The position numbers were made by a program, and so were the translations under genes. From NCBI RefSeq assembly GCF_958299795.1, contig NC_133207.1:961618-1025617 (forward strand): a stretch of DNA of 64,000 bases. Reading direction: 5' to 3'. Of this stretch, positions 22,877 to 33,511 are shown one piece after another. Source of the stretch: Porites lutea (taxonomy: Eukaryota > Cnidaria > Anthozoa > Scleractinia > Poritidae). The first letter of the stretch is position 1, and every line of letters starts with the position of its first letter. The notes below the pieces were generated by a model. That model was not told the origin of the DNA. It made no database searches and saw only the letters and a list, made by a program, of their open reading frames with translations.

Positions 22877-23992
22877 ATGGCCAGTGTAAATTCTCGATCA
22901 GAACTGTTCCCAAACAGAGCATTTACGCCTCCTGATAGCGTTTTTGCGATGGACGATGATCACGATCCAGAATTTCAAGCGAGAATGCCACTTCGGCATC
23001 ACTCATCTTACGAAAATATGAACGGAAAAGTCATCACTGACGACACCCACCATTATGAAGACCCTGTCAGACTGAAAGCGCAGATCAGTACGAGTCGAGG
23101 AAGACCCATCCCCGAACCGAGCAAATCGAGCAACAAAAGACCAAGAAAGAAGATCAACGAAACCTATGAACCTGTTGGGACAAAAGGGCGCAAAAGAACC
23201 TTCACAGACGAGTCTTACTCCTCCGATGGATACCACAGAGATCGTTGTTCTACCCTCTTTAAAATCCTAGCTTTTGTTGGGTTTTTCGTCGGTTTGGCAG
23301 CTTTGGCATTGGTGGTTATGATAACCTTAGGAATGCTATCTCTTCCTTCGTGCCACGATTGCAAGAAGGAAATTGTGCCTGCTTCTTCCTCGAATTCCGA
23401 AGCTTCTGGATCAACGCAAGAATTGTGGCAAATTATCAAAGAATTGAGAGAAAACGTGAGCAGATTGAGTGTGGCAGTTAGAGGGAAAGACGACATGATC
23501 TCGCAACTTCAGAGACGCGATTTGGAACACACGAACAAGATCGCAGAGCTGGAAAGAATAGCAACTCAGCGAGTATTCGTCTCTAACAACACGGATTTTA
23601 ACGTCAGCGGGCTCATTGGACCACGAGGTCCACCAGGGATTCCTGGGCCACCAGGTCCAAAAGGCGACGATGGTTCAGATGGAAAACCAGGCAAGACCGG
23701 CTCAGGAAATATGACATTGTGTCGCTATGTGAAGAAAACGAGTGTCTCGTTTACAGCAGACAGTTATGGCAATGGACAAAACGTGATCGTTACTGAGCCA
23801 AAAGGATACAGAATGATGGGGGTTACTTGTTCGACGATTGGAACTTCGGAATATAATTTAATAACTGAGCAGAATGATCAGAAAGTAAGACATTACGCCT
23901 GCGAGTGCAGAGGGGTTTCAACTGTGTTTGCTGCAGGCGAGGGTCGCGCTCAGTGTATCATGCATTACTGGATCTGCCCATTAATTTCATAG
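22877..23992 (+). CDS. Type II membrane collagen-like protein, copy 1 (371 aa)
   Basis: A single intronless frame. The ATG at 22877 is chosen because the preceding in-frame codon at 22871 is TTG and because MASVNSR then aligns with MTSVDSR in copy 2. Order of parts: hydrophilic tail of about 126 residues with SYENM (44-48), YEDPV (60-64), RPIP and SDGYHR; one hydrophobic segment at about 127-155; CHDC just after it; a coiled-coil stalk with N-glycosylation sequons; a collagen stretch of about 11 Gly-X-Y triplets (GPRGPPGIPGPPGPKG and onward); and a C-terminal domain with six cysteines (CRY, GVTCST, ACECRG, QCIMHYWIC). With no signal peptide, type II topology is inferred: N-terminus inside, collagen and Cys domain outside, probably trimeric. 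I do not know an established name for the C-terminal domain. Confidence 0.92.
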   Translation: MASVNSRSELFPNRAFTPPDSVFAMDDDHDPEFQARMPLRHHSSYENMNGKVITDDTHHYEDPVRLKAQISTSRGRPIPEPSKSSNKRPRKKINETYEPVGTKGRKRTFTDESYSSDGYHRDRCSTLFKILAFVGFFVGLAALALVVMITLGMLSLPSCHDCKKEIVPASSSNSEASGSTQELWQIIKELRENVSRLSVAVRGKDDMISQLQRRDLEHTNKIAELERIATQRVFVSNNTDFNVSGLIGPRGPPGIPGPPGPKGDDGSDGKPGKTGSGNMTLCRYVKKTSVSFTADSYGNGQNVIVTEPKGYRMMGVTCSTIGTSEYNLITEQNDQKVRHYACECRGVSTVFAAGEGRAQCIMHYWICPLIS

Positions 23993-26900
23993 AAACTGGA
24001 AGATATTAATTATATACTTTCACTTAAAGACGCGATCAAAAACAGAGAAGGCAAAAGAGTTTCAGTTAAGTAAAATTCGGTAAGACTTTTATAAAAATTT
24101 ACAGCCTAGTCGAAGGCATTGCACTGCTCAGTTACATAAACCATAGTGACGCGATCCACAGACGCAAAAGATAGGACAATGCTTTCTCCTTGAGCCATCA
24201 AAGGTGCGGTTTTAGAGGTGAAAAGTATTGAATACAACGCGTTTTAGTTCAGTGAATTTAATGTAATTTATATTACCAGGGTACATTAATTGTATGTTGT
24301 AAAATAGTATGCCGTGCGCAATTCCGGGAAAACCACGAAATTCAATGTTGTAAGTTTGCCAGTATCATGTCGGACTTGTGGGAAATTACTTTATTTACTT
24401 ATCAAGTTACATGTTGTCAGTATTTTAAGCGGGAATGTCGCTGCCATTGTAAATTCAATTGACGTTACTCGTTAGGAATGTCGATGTTAAAAATACTCGC
24501 TCACTTATCATAGTATTGTGAATATCACCTTAGGGAGGAATTCAGCAATTTCTTTAAATATTAGAGGCGAATAGTTGTAGTTATCCATTGATTCAATGAT
24601 TATCCATTTAATCGGAGGCGTTGATGATTAAATTTCTGACGGAAAGTCAAAGTGCATACTAACCATTGCTTGGCAATGATTTGATTGCGTACATGCATTT
24701 GCATGACCATCTATAGTTTATAACAATTTAATTATAATAATAAAAACCATGATATTGGTTCTTTTATGTTGTACATCGACACGACAATCGATCGCGTGAT
24801 AAAATATATTTAAAGTTAAAGCCCAACATAATTAAAATGTCCATACATGATATAGGGTTGTAAATGTAAGTTACAGGTTTTTGTTCAAATAAACTGTGGT
24901 GAAGAAAGTTGAAGATGACAGAGAAGCCAGAGCATCTGCCCAATCTTGTCGCTTGAAAAACCACTTCATTAATTGATTGCTGTTGATTATTAGGATGTGT
25001 CTATGGGGTGTCTATCCGCTAAGTGGAATTAGAACTAGAATTCTCTTAGCTTGGTTAGGAAACGCCTTCCTTCGGTCTTGGGCCGCTTTAGTGAAGCTCT
25101 TTTCAGGCATTTCCAAGCTACAGATCAACAGACATTGCAAGTGAATGCGAACAACCCCAAAGCCTAGGGGTGTATCCCAAGTTTATTTCACTACTAAAGA
25201 AATAGGGAATTGTCAGGAATTGTGAGAAAAGAAGGTGAAATTCCGGATATCCCTCTCTCATTCATCAACGAATTTCTCATCAGGTTAAGCCGGTGTGTTT
25301 AATGATCAACCCCGCCTGTCTCAACCAGGTTACCTTGACCCATTATGGGATTAATAAGAACTTTTGCTAGAGAGAAAAGCTAACAAGCACAGTGTTCATT
25401 TCAGGTGTTTTTTTTCTCTGAATCATAAGGGAAACTTTGAGTTCCTTTTGAGCTTACGCGTCTTTCTGAAAATAATTGACACGATTTTTCCTAATCAAAT
25501 ATTTGCGCAGCTTGAAGCATCACGCCGCAAAATTATTTGATCGCGCACTGAGTTTTTCCTGTTTATTAATTTCCTCCATTGTGTGGGACGTATAACAGGA
25601 AAGGGAGTTTATTAAGTCCAATTTAAAATGTCTTATCTTTTTCAAGTACCGCATAGAAATAATGCTTTATGAAAACAGCATCATTTAAGATGGTTCATCA
25701 TACTTTTTTATGCCACTGATGTTGGGATTTTAACTAACCACACAGCTCCCTGAAAGGCTCATTGAGATTCCAGCCGCCTGCGTTTTTTATCAATCCCTAA
25801 ATAACTTTATCTTGCCTGATTCAAACCCCCACCCCGCCCAAGAGTCTTTGCCCTCTTCAGATATTAATACCGCCTCCTCATTATGCATTAAAAACATCAT
25901 GTTACATTTTCAAGGAGCTGGGCCATTCTTTGCTTATGATTTATGTTATTTACACTTTGACCGCGCCTAAACAGAGACCCATTCAAAAATGAATCCAATG
26001 GCTGCATCTCGTGATCGTTTAAAAATAAATAGGGTTCCAAGAAAAAGGGAACTTTTATATCTTACTCTGTGATAGACAGTTATGCCCTCTTTTGCTTTCC
26101 ACACTGCCAAATACGGTAAGGGGAGAATAAAGATCTGCTGATGTCTAGCAAAAGTTGTCTTTTCAAGAATGCACTGAACATTCACAAAAAGGGAAAGACA
26201 GAGAGAAATTGTTGACCGTAGTTATGCCAAGACGAGAGAAATCTCCTGGTATAGCATTCCCTTAATGAAAAACTAAGGAATGTATCAGTACGTTACTCTA
26301 AAATAATAATAATAAATAATGCGAAGAGCGAGAGTAACACGCGGCGGTTATAAAGCACAAAGCATCATTGATTTCTGGAACATGCCACCACATTCCAAGA
26401 ATTCAGAGATCATAGCAAGGTATTTTTTAAAATAACATCGCGCCGTCTACGTTAAGCAATGCTTCACTGGCGAAAGAAAGACACAACTAATCTAATTTGA
26501 GTGCGTGGGGTGTTGAGATTTGATGGTGTGCAAGTTAAATGATCATATACCGGCATGTTTCGTAATCTGTCTGAAATAAAAGTTGTTTTTATATCAAATT
26601 TATTTTGTTTAGATTTCTCGTAATAAGGAAGGCTAAATTGCTTAACTAACACAAGATCAAGCTATAAAAATAACCAAACAACCCGCACCCAGTTACGAAA
26701 GCAATTCTATTTTGATTCTATTTTCAGTTTCTATTTTTCAATGTACACAACGGATACCAAACATGTGCCGGCTTTTGCTCTTCCGCGACTAATGCTCAAA
26801 TCGCACCATTGTAGAATACTATTAACGGAAATTCGGCAAGGGCGCACCTACAGCTAAAATGGTTCACCTTTTGCTGTTCATACTGTGGCCGCAGTGTCAA

Positions 26901-28512
26901 GTGCACGCAATGAAGGTTTATAACTACAATACCAAGTGTCCGTTAACTTATGCTCTCTTCATTTCTAAATGTGCAACCCCTTGTAACCCATTTTAAGGAA
27001 ATGATTTTAAAAAGTAAGGCAACCCTACAAATGGCGAAGAAAATTTTTTTTTTATGTAAATATTGATAAAATTTTTCAGTACTCATGTGATTTTGCAGAG
27101 TGATGGTAATTCTGAGATAAATTCGGATTAAATTTTCGGGAAGTATTTGTTTCACTTCCCGGGCGTTTTCATGAATCAGTATAGTTAAAAGGCCGGATTT
27201 TTTTTTTTTTTCACAACTTTGTGGTACATCTTTTACCCTCACGTCCCCGAAATGGCTTCCGCTCATGCCTTCATGTAATATAAAATACAAAAAATACAAA
27301 AAATACATACTGCCATACGAAAGAATTTCTGAATAGGTATCCTTTGAAAAGTCACACTGGACCTTTATGATTTTTTAGTATCTTTAGACTCCAAAGAAAA
27401 ACTGTACTTTCCTTCTACATTGACTGTTATCGACTCAGTGTTGGATGTAGAAGGTTAAAGATGTTTTTTTTTTCTCAGCTGATCGTGGTATTCCCGCATG
27501 CTTCATGCTGGGAAGTAGTCATCAAATTTGAGGGAACATTCTGGAGTAGACGCAAGGAAATCAGTGCTATAAGGGGATCTAAGATCTAAGAGCTCTTTGA
27601 GGAGGATGAAAAAATTGAAGGCCAGTGATATGTAGCGGTTTGATTTAGCTGAGAGACATAAGCCAAAACTATAATTACTCGGCCGTACACAGGAGACGTC
27701 GATAATGCTTGTTTAATAGCGTAGAAGAAGCTGGGCTTAAGCTAACCTGCGAAGAGCAGACGTATTTCCGGTCGTCGCTTCTCTCCCTCCATACCCAAAA
27801 GTGAAACGTGAGTTATTTCTAACACAGAATTTAAAAACTGTTTTGAATTACTGTTTCTCAGCTGGAAACTGAAAAAAGGCACGTCCTACAAAAAGAAAGA
27901 AAAGTACCGTTTTACAGGGAATAACTAGGAAGCACTGCTCCCTAACAACTTGGCACAGGAGGTCCTGCTTATGTGATCATGTGAATGACCATGCCCTTCA
28001 CATCTGGGTTACGTAAGAATGTACTGCGTGCAAAACTGACAAACACTAAGAAATAAAAAATGAGATTTTTCTTTATTTCTATTTTGTTCTTTTATTGGCC
28101 GCTTAATTTATGGTAATGTTACACGGGACGATTCGCAGAGACGATTTTTAGGGCAACACAGTTTTGAAAATGCATGAACGTCAACCGCAACATTAACAAA
28201 AACAACAACAACACTCTTTATGCCTGGATTTTTGCGTTCGAGGTACGTCAACGCAAACCCTAATTACCTGTACGTACGCCTTACAAACATATCGAACGCA
28301 CTCTTCTAAGCTCCGATTACTCAATTATATGTAATCAGTTTTTGTTTCTAGATTACTCATTGTAAATAGATTTCGTAGCAGAGATTTTGCATAATGATTT
28401 GTAAATCGTTATGAGCATTTAGTGAAATAAGGCTGTATAAATATAAATAAACTCATTATTATTATTATTGCTGCAAATGAGCTGTTACAAAAATCTATAC
28501 GTAGAGGATTAC

Positions 28513-28680
28513 TCAGGGGCGGATATAAGGGGGGGGTGCAGGGGGTGCGCACCCCCACTGAGATGACCTGCGGTTTTCTATTACAACTGGTATTCTGCAA
28601 AAAAAAGAAAACTATCTGGTTTATTGGTGTTGAAGTAGAGCAAGAGACGAGTGCACCCCCTCTACACCCTCTGCGTTCTA
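28513..28680. mobile_element. Foldback MITE with GC-rich ends
   Basis: The left arm (GGGGGGGTGCAGGGGGTGCGC) and right arm (GTGCACCCCCTCTACACCC) are imperfect inverted repeats of about 30 bases around an AT-rich centre. Compact non-autonomous element; ends approximate. Confidence 0.6.
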
Positions 28681-29022
28681 TATATGAAATTAATATATTC
28701 ATTATCTCATCTCTCTGGATTTGTTGAAAACCATCTCTATTTCAAATGGCTCGTATGCCTTAGTGGGTTTTAAATCGGACGGTTCCTTCTGAATTGACAC
28801 AGGACTATTAACGGAAACCTAAAACAGAAATCACCCTTTTCTAGTCACTTTCTCTTGAATGAAGCCATTGTTTAGTAGATTCACTCAAAATAGAATTTAT
28901 GTATATAATTTAGCATGAATCAGTTTGTCTGGTTAATTTTCTTTGCGAATTTTGGCCGCTGTCCAAGCAGGCCACAGGAAAGCTAGCAAATTCTATATTC
29001 TCATTTTTGATCCTTATCACAG

Positions 29023-29245
29023 AAAACCGAAAGAAACAAAGACATCCGCCGTTGCCAGGTGCAAGAATCGAAACGGAAGTTCGAAGGTGTTACGGCAACC
29101 TTTATTTGATTTCTCTAATGACTACTCTGATTCATCAATTCCTTTAAGAACAAACATTCTGCCCAAGAAGACATTCCGAATTGAAAACACTTTAAAACTG
29201 AAAGTCATACAGAGTTCATGCAAAGATAATTTCTCTCCTCCGTAG
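29023..29245 (+). CDS. Possible terminal exon of an unknown gene
   Basis: A frame open to the stop at 29245 follows an acceptor-like CTTATCACAG; another possible acceptor ends at 28970. The peptide (HRKPKETKTS, LFDFSNDYSDSSIPLRTN, LPKKTFRIENTLKLKV) is Lys/Ser/Thr-rich and looks protein-like, but contains no methionine, so it could only be an internal or last exon. No upstream exon or homologue was recognised. Confidence 0.25.
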
Positions 29246-29887
29246 TAACCTCTCTGTGTCGTAGGGAGACTGGGGAGAGGAAAATAGTCGCTGATGTCTG
29301 GTTGATCAACCTTGCCTTCAGTTTTAAGTATAGTTTCTTCCTCTAGTGTGTGGACAGCTTTTTATCTGTATTTTTCCTGTGAGTAATAAGGAAGTTCGCC
29401 GACAGTAATTTGTGATTGTTTTTTTTTTCTATTTCGTTCATTTTGTTACATTTCCATTCGCGTTTCAAGAAAGTTCATGATGTAGTAACAGTAAAAAGAC
29501 GGAAACTTCTTGTACAGGAACGTGGGATCAAAGTTCCTCGGTTTAAATGTTCGATTAGTCGATAAAATCAAGAAATGCTGTAGGCTAATATTAGGTTTTG
29601 ATATATAAGATGAATTAAGGGAGGGATCTTGTTATTTCCTCTATTTGATCTCTGTACTGTTTGCACTGTTTAAGGACTTTAGCGATTTGTTTTTCTTCCT
29701 GGGCGTTCTCAGTGAATCAGCATGTTATGGGTGGTCACATGTTTGTCGACCTCTTTTTAACTCCTATTAATAACGCTGCTGTAGCAGTAATTTTAATTTC
29801 AACAGTGCGACCTTTCGCAGTGATCCAGTTCAGTTTTGTTGGTAAACTAAAACGTCTGACAGTATCGCCGTGACGTAACCTAGGCTG

Positions 29888-29985
29888 AGCCTCCTCCGCA
29901 GGCGTTTTTAGGGGAGCTCGTATTTCTTCCCTCCCCACAAGGGAAGAAATACGAGCTCTCCTAAAAACGCCTGCGGGGAAGGCTA
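29888..29985. mobile_element. Solo foldback of MITE family A
   Basis: A 98-base near-perfect hairpin with the same terminal sequence as the element at 14805-15288 (GCAGGCGTTTTTAGGGGAGCTC), but with its arms meeting almost directly. It is a miniature derivative that has lost the interior. Confidence 0.85.
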
Positions 29986-30033
29986 ACTTGGGCTCTGACC
30001 TTGGAGTGATATAACGTTTTATGGCACAAAAGT

Positions 30034-30491
30034 CCCGGGGGGGGGGGGTACTCCCATACATTACCTATACGGGTATGTGCCGCCCAACGGGGTCGTGATT
30101 TTGAAGCTCCTGATTTTGAACGGGGAATCCATTTCAGAGGCGTTTTCTAGAACGGGGTATAATATTTCGAACGTACGAAAGCTCCAGTTTTGTAAGCAGC
30201 CATTTCACTTTTTTTTATTCAAGGACAGATTGCTTTTAAAAATACGGTTCAATGCGTTAACAAGCAAACTGTTGTACTCTTGTTGCACCCTAGAACGGAG
30301 TATAAAAGATTGGCCCATTTCTAGAACGGGATATCAGTTTTAGGGGGAATTCTAGAACGGGGTATAAAAAATTAGCCCATTTCTAGAACGGGGTATCAAT
30401 TTTAGGGGAAATTTTTTTAGAACGGGGTGCCAATTTGGAGTCCCAGGGGGCACATACCCACCCAAAAAATACCCAAGTGTCCCCCCCCGGG
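30034..30491. mobile_element. Non-autonomous DNA transposon, CCCGGGGGG ends, 8-bp target duplication
   Basis: A 458-bp element with ends CCCGGGGGG...CCCCCCGGG is flanked by ACAAAAGT at both 30026-30033 and 30492-30499. The interior carries at least six copies of a degenerate TCTAGAACGGGGTATAA motif in one orientation. The 8-bp duplication fits hAT-like mobilisation (inference). No transposase frame. Confidence 0.88.
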
Positions 30492-31346
30492 ACAAAAGTA
30501 AAGTTACTATCAGGATTATCGGAAAGGCAAAGGCTTGTTACGAAAGGTAGAGACCATCACGGAAACAATATAGTCAGTTTAACGTTTAGCTTTAAGAACG
30601 AAATTGGGTGGCCAGTTTGTAATTGAACACTAAATAAAAGATCTGCTTCACATTGTCTTAGACTTAATAAGCAGATTCTTTTTCTTTCAGAAGCATGTAA
30701 TTCTTGCCTCTGGTTACTTATGAAACTTGGGTTGACATCCTCCTCACATATTCAGCTGATCGCAAGCCTCTTCTTCTTGTTTTTCATTTTTTTCACTGTT
30801 TGTTAAAGTTTGATTGTGGGCGGCTGAACTTGTTGATGGCCAGAAATGTCGGAATTCGCATGAGAAACTGCATAATCGGAAGGTATTTAGAAGCCAGGAC
30901 GCGGGGGCAATGCTGACCGATGCTGGGTTAAAAGACGTACCTCAAACCAGTGAAAAATAGTCCGATCATTAAACATGCTGATTTATGGAAGGAAAAACAA
31001 ACATGGAATTTACCTTAATTTACTATTACTCAGCAAAATCACCGTGAAATCACATGAGCGTAGGTCAATGTAATCCATTATAGATAGAAAAGAAACCTTT
31101 TCGTCAATGATACTGTTTACTTTTTATTATTTTGAGCACTATGACATAACAGTTGGGATCGGAATAACCAGTCACATGTCATGAGAATCATTTTTTTAAA
31201 AAGAAGGGTTTTGTATTTACGCCCAGTACTACTTCGTATGATCTCAGTCTGGTGCTTTATTCTTCCTAGCGTTGTTACTCACGCTAAATCGTGTGGATAA
31301 AACTTATTGTATCCTCTCTTGAGTGTGAATAACTTTGTTTAAACAG

Positions 31347-31523
31347 ACGAACAAAAAGATCGAAGTTCAAGAGAAACGGCTGAAGGAAATCGCGTTGGCG
31401 ACGTCGATATTTTCATTCGTTGAGCACGCGAACGACAAGGCAAAGAACGGGGGACCCAGCCCCCTCTCCACCCCCTCTCCCAGACCTTCCAGATTTCCAG
31501 TTAAGAAAATAGAGAGGATATGA
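31347..31523 (+). CDS. Possible terminal exon of an unknown gene
   Basis: A frame starting just after GTTTAAACAG (acceptor-like) stays open to a stop at 31523. The peptide has a helical KKIEVQEKRLKEIA stretch and a Pro/Ser tail ending RFPVKKIERI. It has no methionine start, so it would need an upstream exon, which I could not identify. Confidence 0.25.
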   Translation, partial: TNKKIEVQEKRLKEIALATSIFSFVEHANDKAKNGGPSPLSTPSPRPSRFPVKKIERI

Positions 31524-32449
31524 GTAGTCTAGCATTACAATTGATCAAATTAATTCACAAGTAACTCAGTTTAACGTACCAATTCGAGTAAAATACAGTT
31601 CTTTATTACAAAACACTGGCATTGTTTCAAGTTTGACAACTATGGCAAGACGGGTGTTGTTGACTAGCTAGCATTAACACATTTTTAACAACACCGAAAT
31701 GGCAATAAATATTGGCCAGAAATCATTACTGTTTCTGTCCTTGGCGCTTTTTACACATAAAAATAATTTGACATGAAAAGAACCGGTTCAGGCACTGTAA
31801 GCCGGCACCACTTGGTGGAAATTTGGACAAGGGACTGGACTCATGAACATCTCGTACCTGATATATTCCGGCTCTAAAACCAGTCTTTTACTCTTTTGAT
31901 GTTTACTATGTACAGTTAGCATAGGACTATAGTATTTCTCCTTCTGTTTGTTGTCAAATGTTTCGTTAAAAGAAAAGTTTTCAGTATGTACGATTTTCGC
32001 GATCATGGGGTGAATTTTGGAATGAGTAGTACGTGTCCGATCACTCTACGGTCACTCTTAAATATGTGAAGTCTTTCCTGTGCGGATAAAATTCGTGCAA
32101 GCCGTCATACGAGTACACGACTCTGCAGATTCTCTCGTTTATGAATAAAGACGGGCTGGGTATTTCTAATAAGAATACACTGTTTTCTCATGTTTACAGC
32201 AGTGCCTGTCCCGGAAGCCGGTTTTTATCATCCTAAATTGGAAATGAACAAATAGCCACGTTCTAATTTTATGATTAATAACTGTGGTAATTATGTAAGC
32301 GAAAATGAAGAATTTTCGCTTATTTTACTCATTATCAATCGACCACCAAATCTTTTCATATTTACGAATGCGATAAATTGTAAATCAGCATTTATATAGT
32401 TATAAATAATCAGTTGAGGGAAACGGACAGCTGCGTTGGTCAGTTCAAT

Positions 32450-33511
32450 CTAATAAAACGAATCACAGATCCAGTAATGCATGATACATAGACCTTGTCC
32501 AGCGCCAACTGGAAACACGCTCGATTTTCCTCGGCATTCACATTCGTACTGCCGCATATTATTAACGGCGTTCACTACGCTTTTTAAATTGTACTCAGAC
32601 GCTCCGCGCGTGGAACAAGTGACTCCGATTATTCTTTTTCCCATTGGCTCCGTTACGATCACATTTTGACCATTGCCCGACGGAGCAGGTGTATACGGGG
32701 CACTCGCTTCGCTGATGTAGCGACACGAAGTCATATTTCCCGGGCCTGTCTTTCCTGTCATTCCGTCAGGTCCATTCTCGCCCTTGATGCCAATTTGTGG
32801 CCCGAGAAAGCTACTGATGTTAAATGTCGTATCGTTGAAGACGAACACCCGATAGCTTGCTTTTCTCTCCAGTTCGGCTATCTCGGCAGCTTGCTTGAAA
32901 TCGTCCTTTAGAAGCTTCGATATAGATTCATCCCTCCTTTTCACCTCTGCGCCTAATTTGCTGAAGTTTGATTTGAGTTTTTTAATTTCTTCCCGCAACC
33001 GCTCCTCAACTGGCTTAGCAACAATAGACGAATCTGATGGGTCTTGTCCCGACACTAGATTTTTCTGACACCCATTACACTCTGAAGTGGTAATCACCCC
33101 AGCCATAATAAAGACAACCAGAAGAAAAGCCGCCAAAGCCAAGAAAAATGAGGCAAAAATCACAATCTTGAAGATATTTGGAAGCACGCTTCGATGATAC
33201 CCATCTGCAAAGTCATTTTCGCCCTTTGATGATCTCTTGGGCCTACTGCGATTGTCTCCTGTCGTGCTGGATCCAGGGATCGGTCTCTCTCTATTTCTGC
33301 TACGAATATCAACGGGTTCCTCATATTGATGGTTGGCCATAGGATCGTCTGTAAAAGTCCGATCTTCCATATTTTCATAAGAAGGCTTCGGTTTTCTCGG
33401 CGGAGTTCTCACTTGCGGTTCAATGTCGCCATTTGACATGTTTTCGTCTGTTCCAGTTGGCAAATACCCCTTCTTTGGAAACAGACCCGTACGCGAATCC
33501 ACGCTAGTCAT
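32450..33511 (-). CDS. Type II membrane collagen-like protein, copy 2 (353 aa)
   Basis: Intronless, ATG at 33511, clear paralogue of copy 1. Conserved in order: the N-terminal LFP motif, SYENM (44-48), TDD, YEEPV (63-67), RPIP, ADGYHR, a hydrophobic segment at about 113-140, CNGC, a coiled-coil stalk (LREEIKKLKSNFSKLG, EIAELERKA), an RVFV...N.T.FN.S block, collagen triplets, then GNMTSCRY, GNGQNVIVTEP, GVTCST, YECECRG and LCIMHYWIC. The collagen part is shorter than in copy 1 (about seven triplets with one GPQI interruption). All six C-terminal cysteines and the tail tyrosines are kept, so it looks functional. The pair is arranged tail-to-tail across 8.5 kb, pointing to an inverted duplication or to survivors of a larger family. 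Confidence 0.92.
   Translation of the reverse strand: MTSVDSRTGLFPKKGYLPTGTDENMSNGDIEPQVRTPPRKPKPSYENMEDRTFTDDPMANHQYEEPVDIRSRNRERPIPGSSTTGDNRSRPKRSSKGENDFADGYHRSVLPNIFKIVIFASFFLALAAFLLVVFIMAGVITTSECNGCQKNLVSGQDPSDSSIVAKPVEERLREEIKKLKSNFSKLGAEVKRRDESISKLLKDDFKQAAEIAELERKASYRVFVFNDTTFNISSFLGPQIGIKGENGPDGMTGKTGPGNMTSCRYISEASAPYTPAPSGNGQNVIVTEPMGKRIIGVTCSTRGASEYNLKSVVNAVNNMRQYECECRGKSSVFPVGAGQGLCIMHYWICDSFY

Larger units (their letters stand above)
23993..32449. other. 8.5-kb interval between the convergent collagen-like paralogues
   Basis: No complete gene is supported. Two open stretches preceded by good splice acceptors (29023-29245 and 31347-31523, both +) could be 3' exons of an unknown gene and are listed separately. 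Three repeat elements (28513-28680, 29888-29985, 30034-30491) lie here. The rest is AT-rich, with an AATAAA at about 24886 that could end a long 3' UTR of copy 1. Confidence 0.4.
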
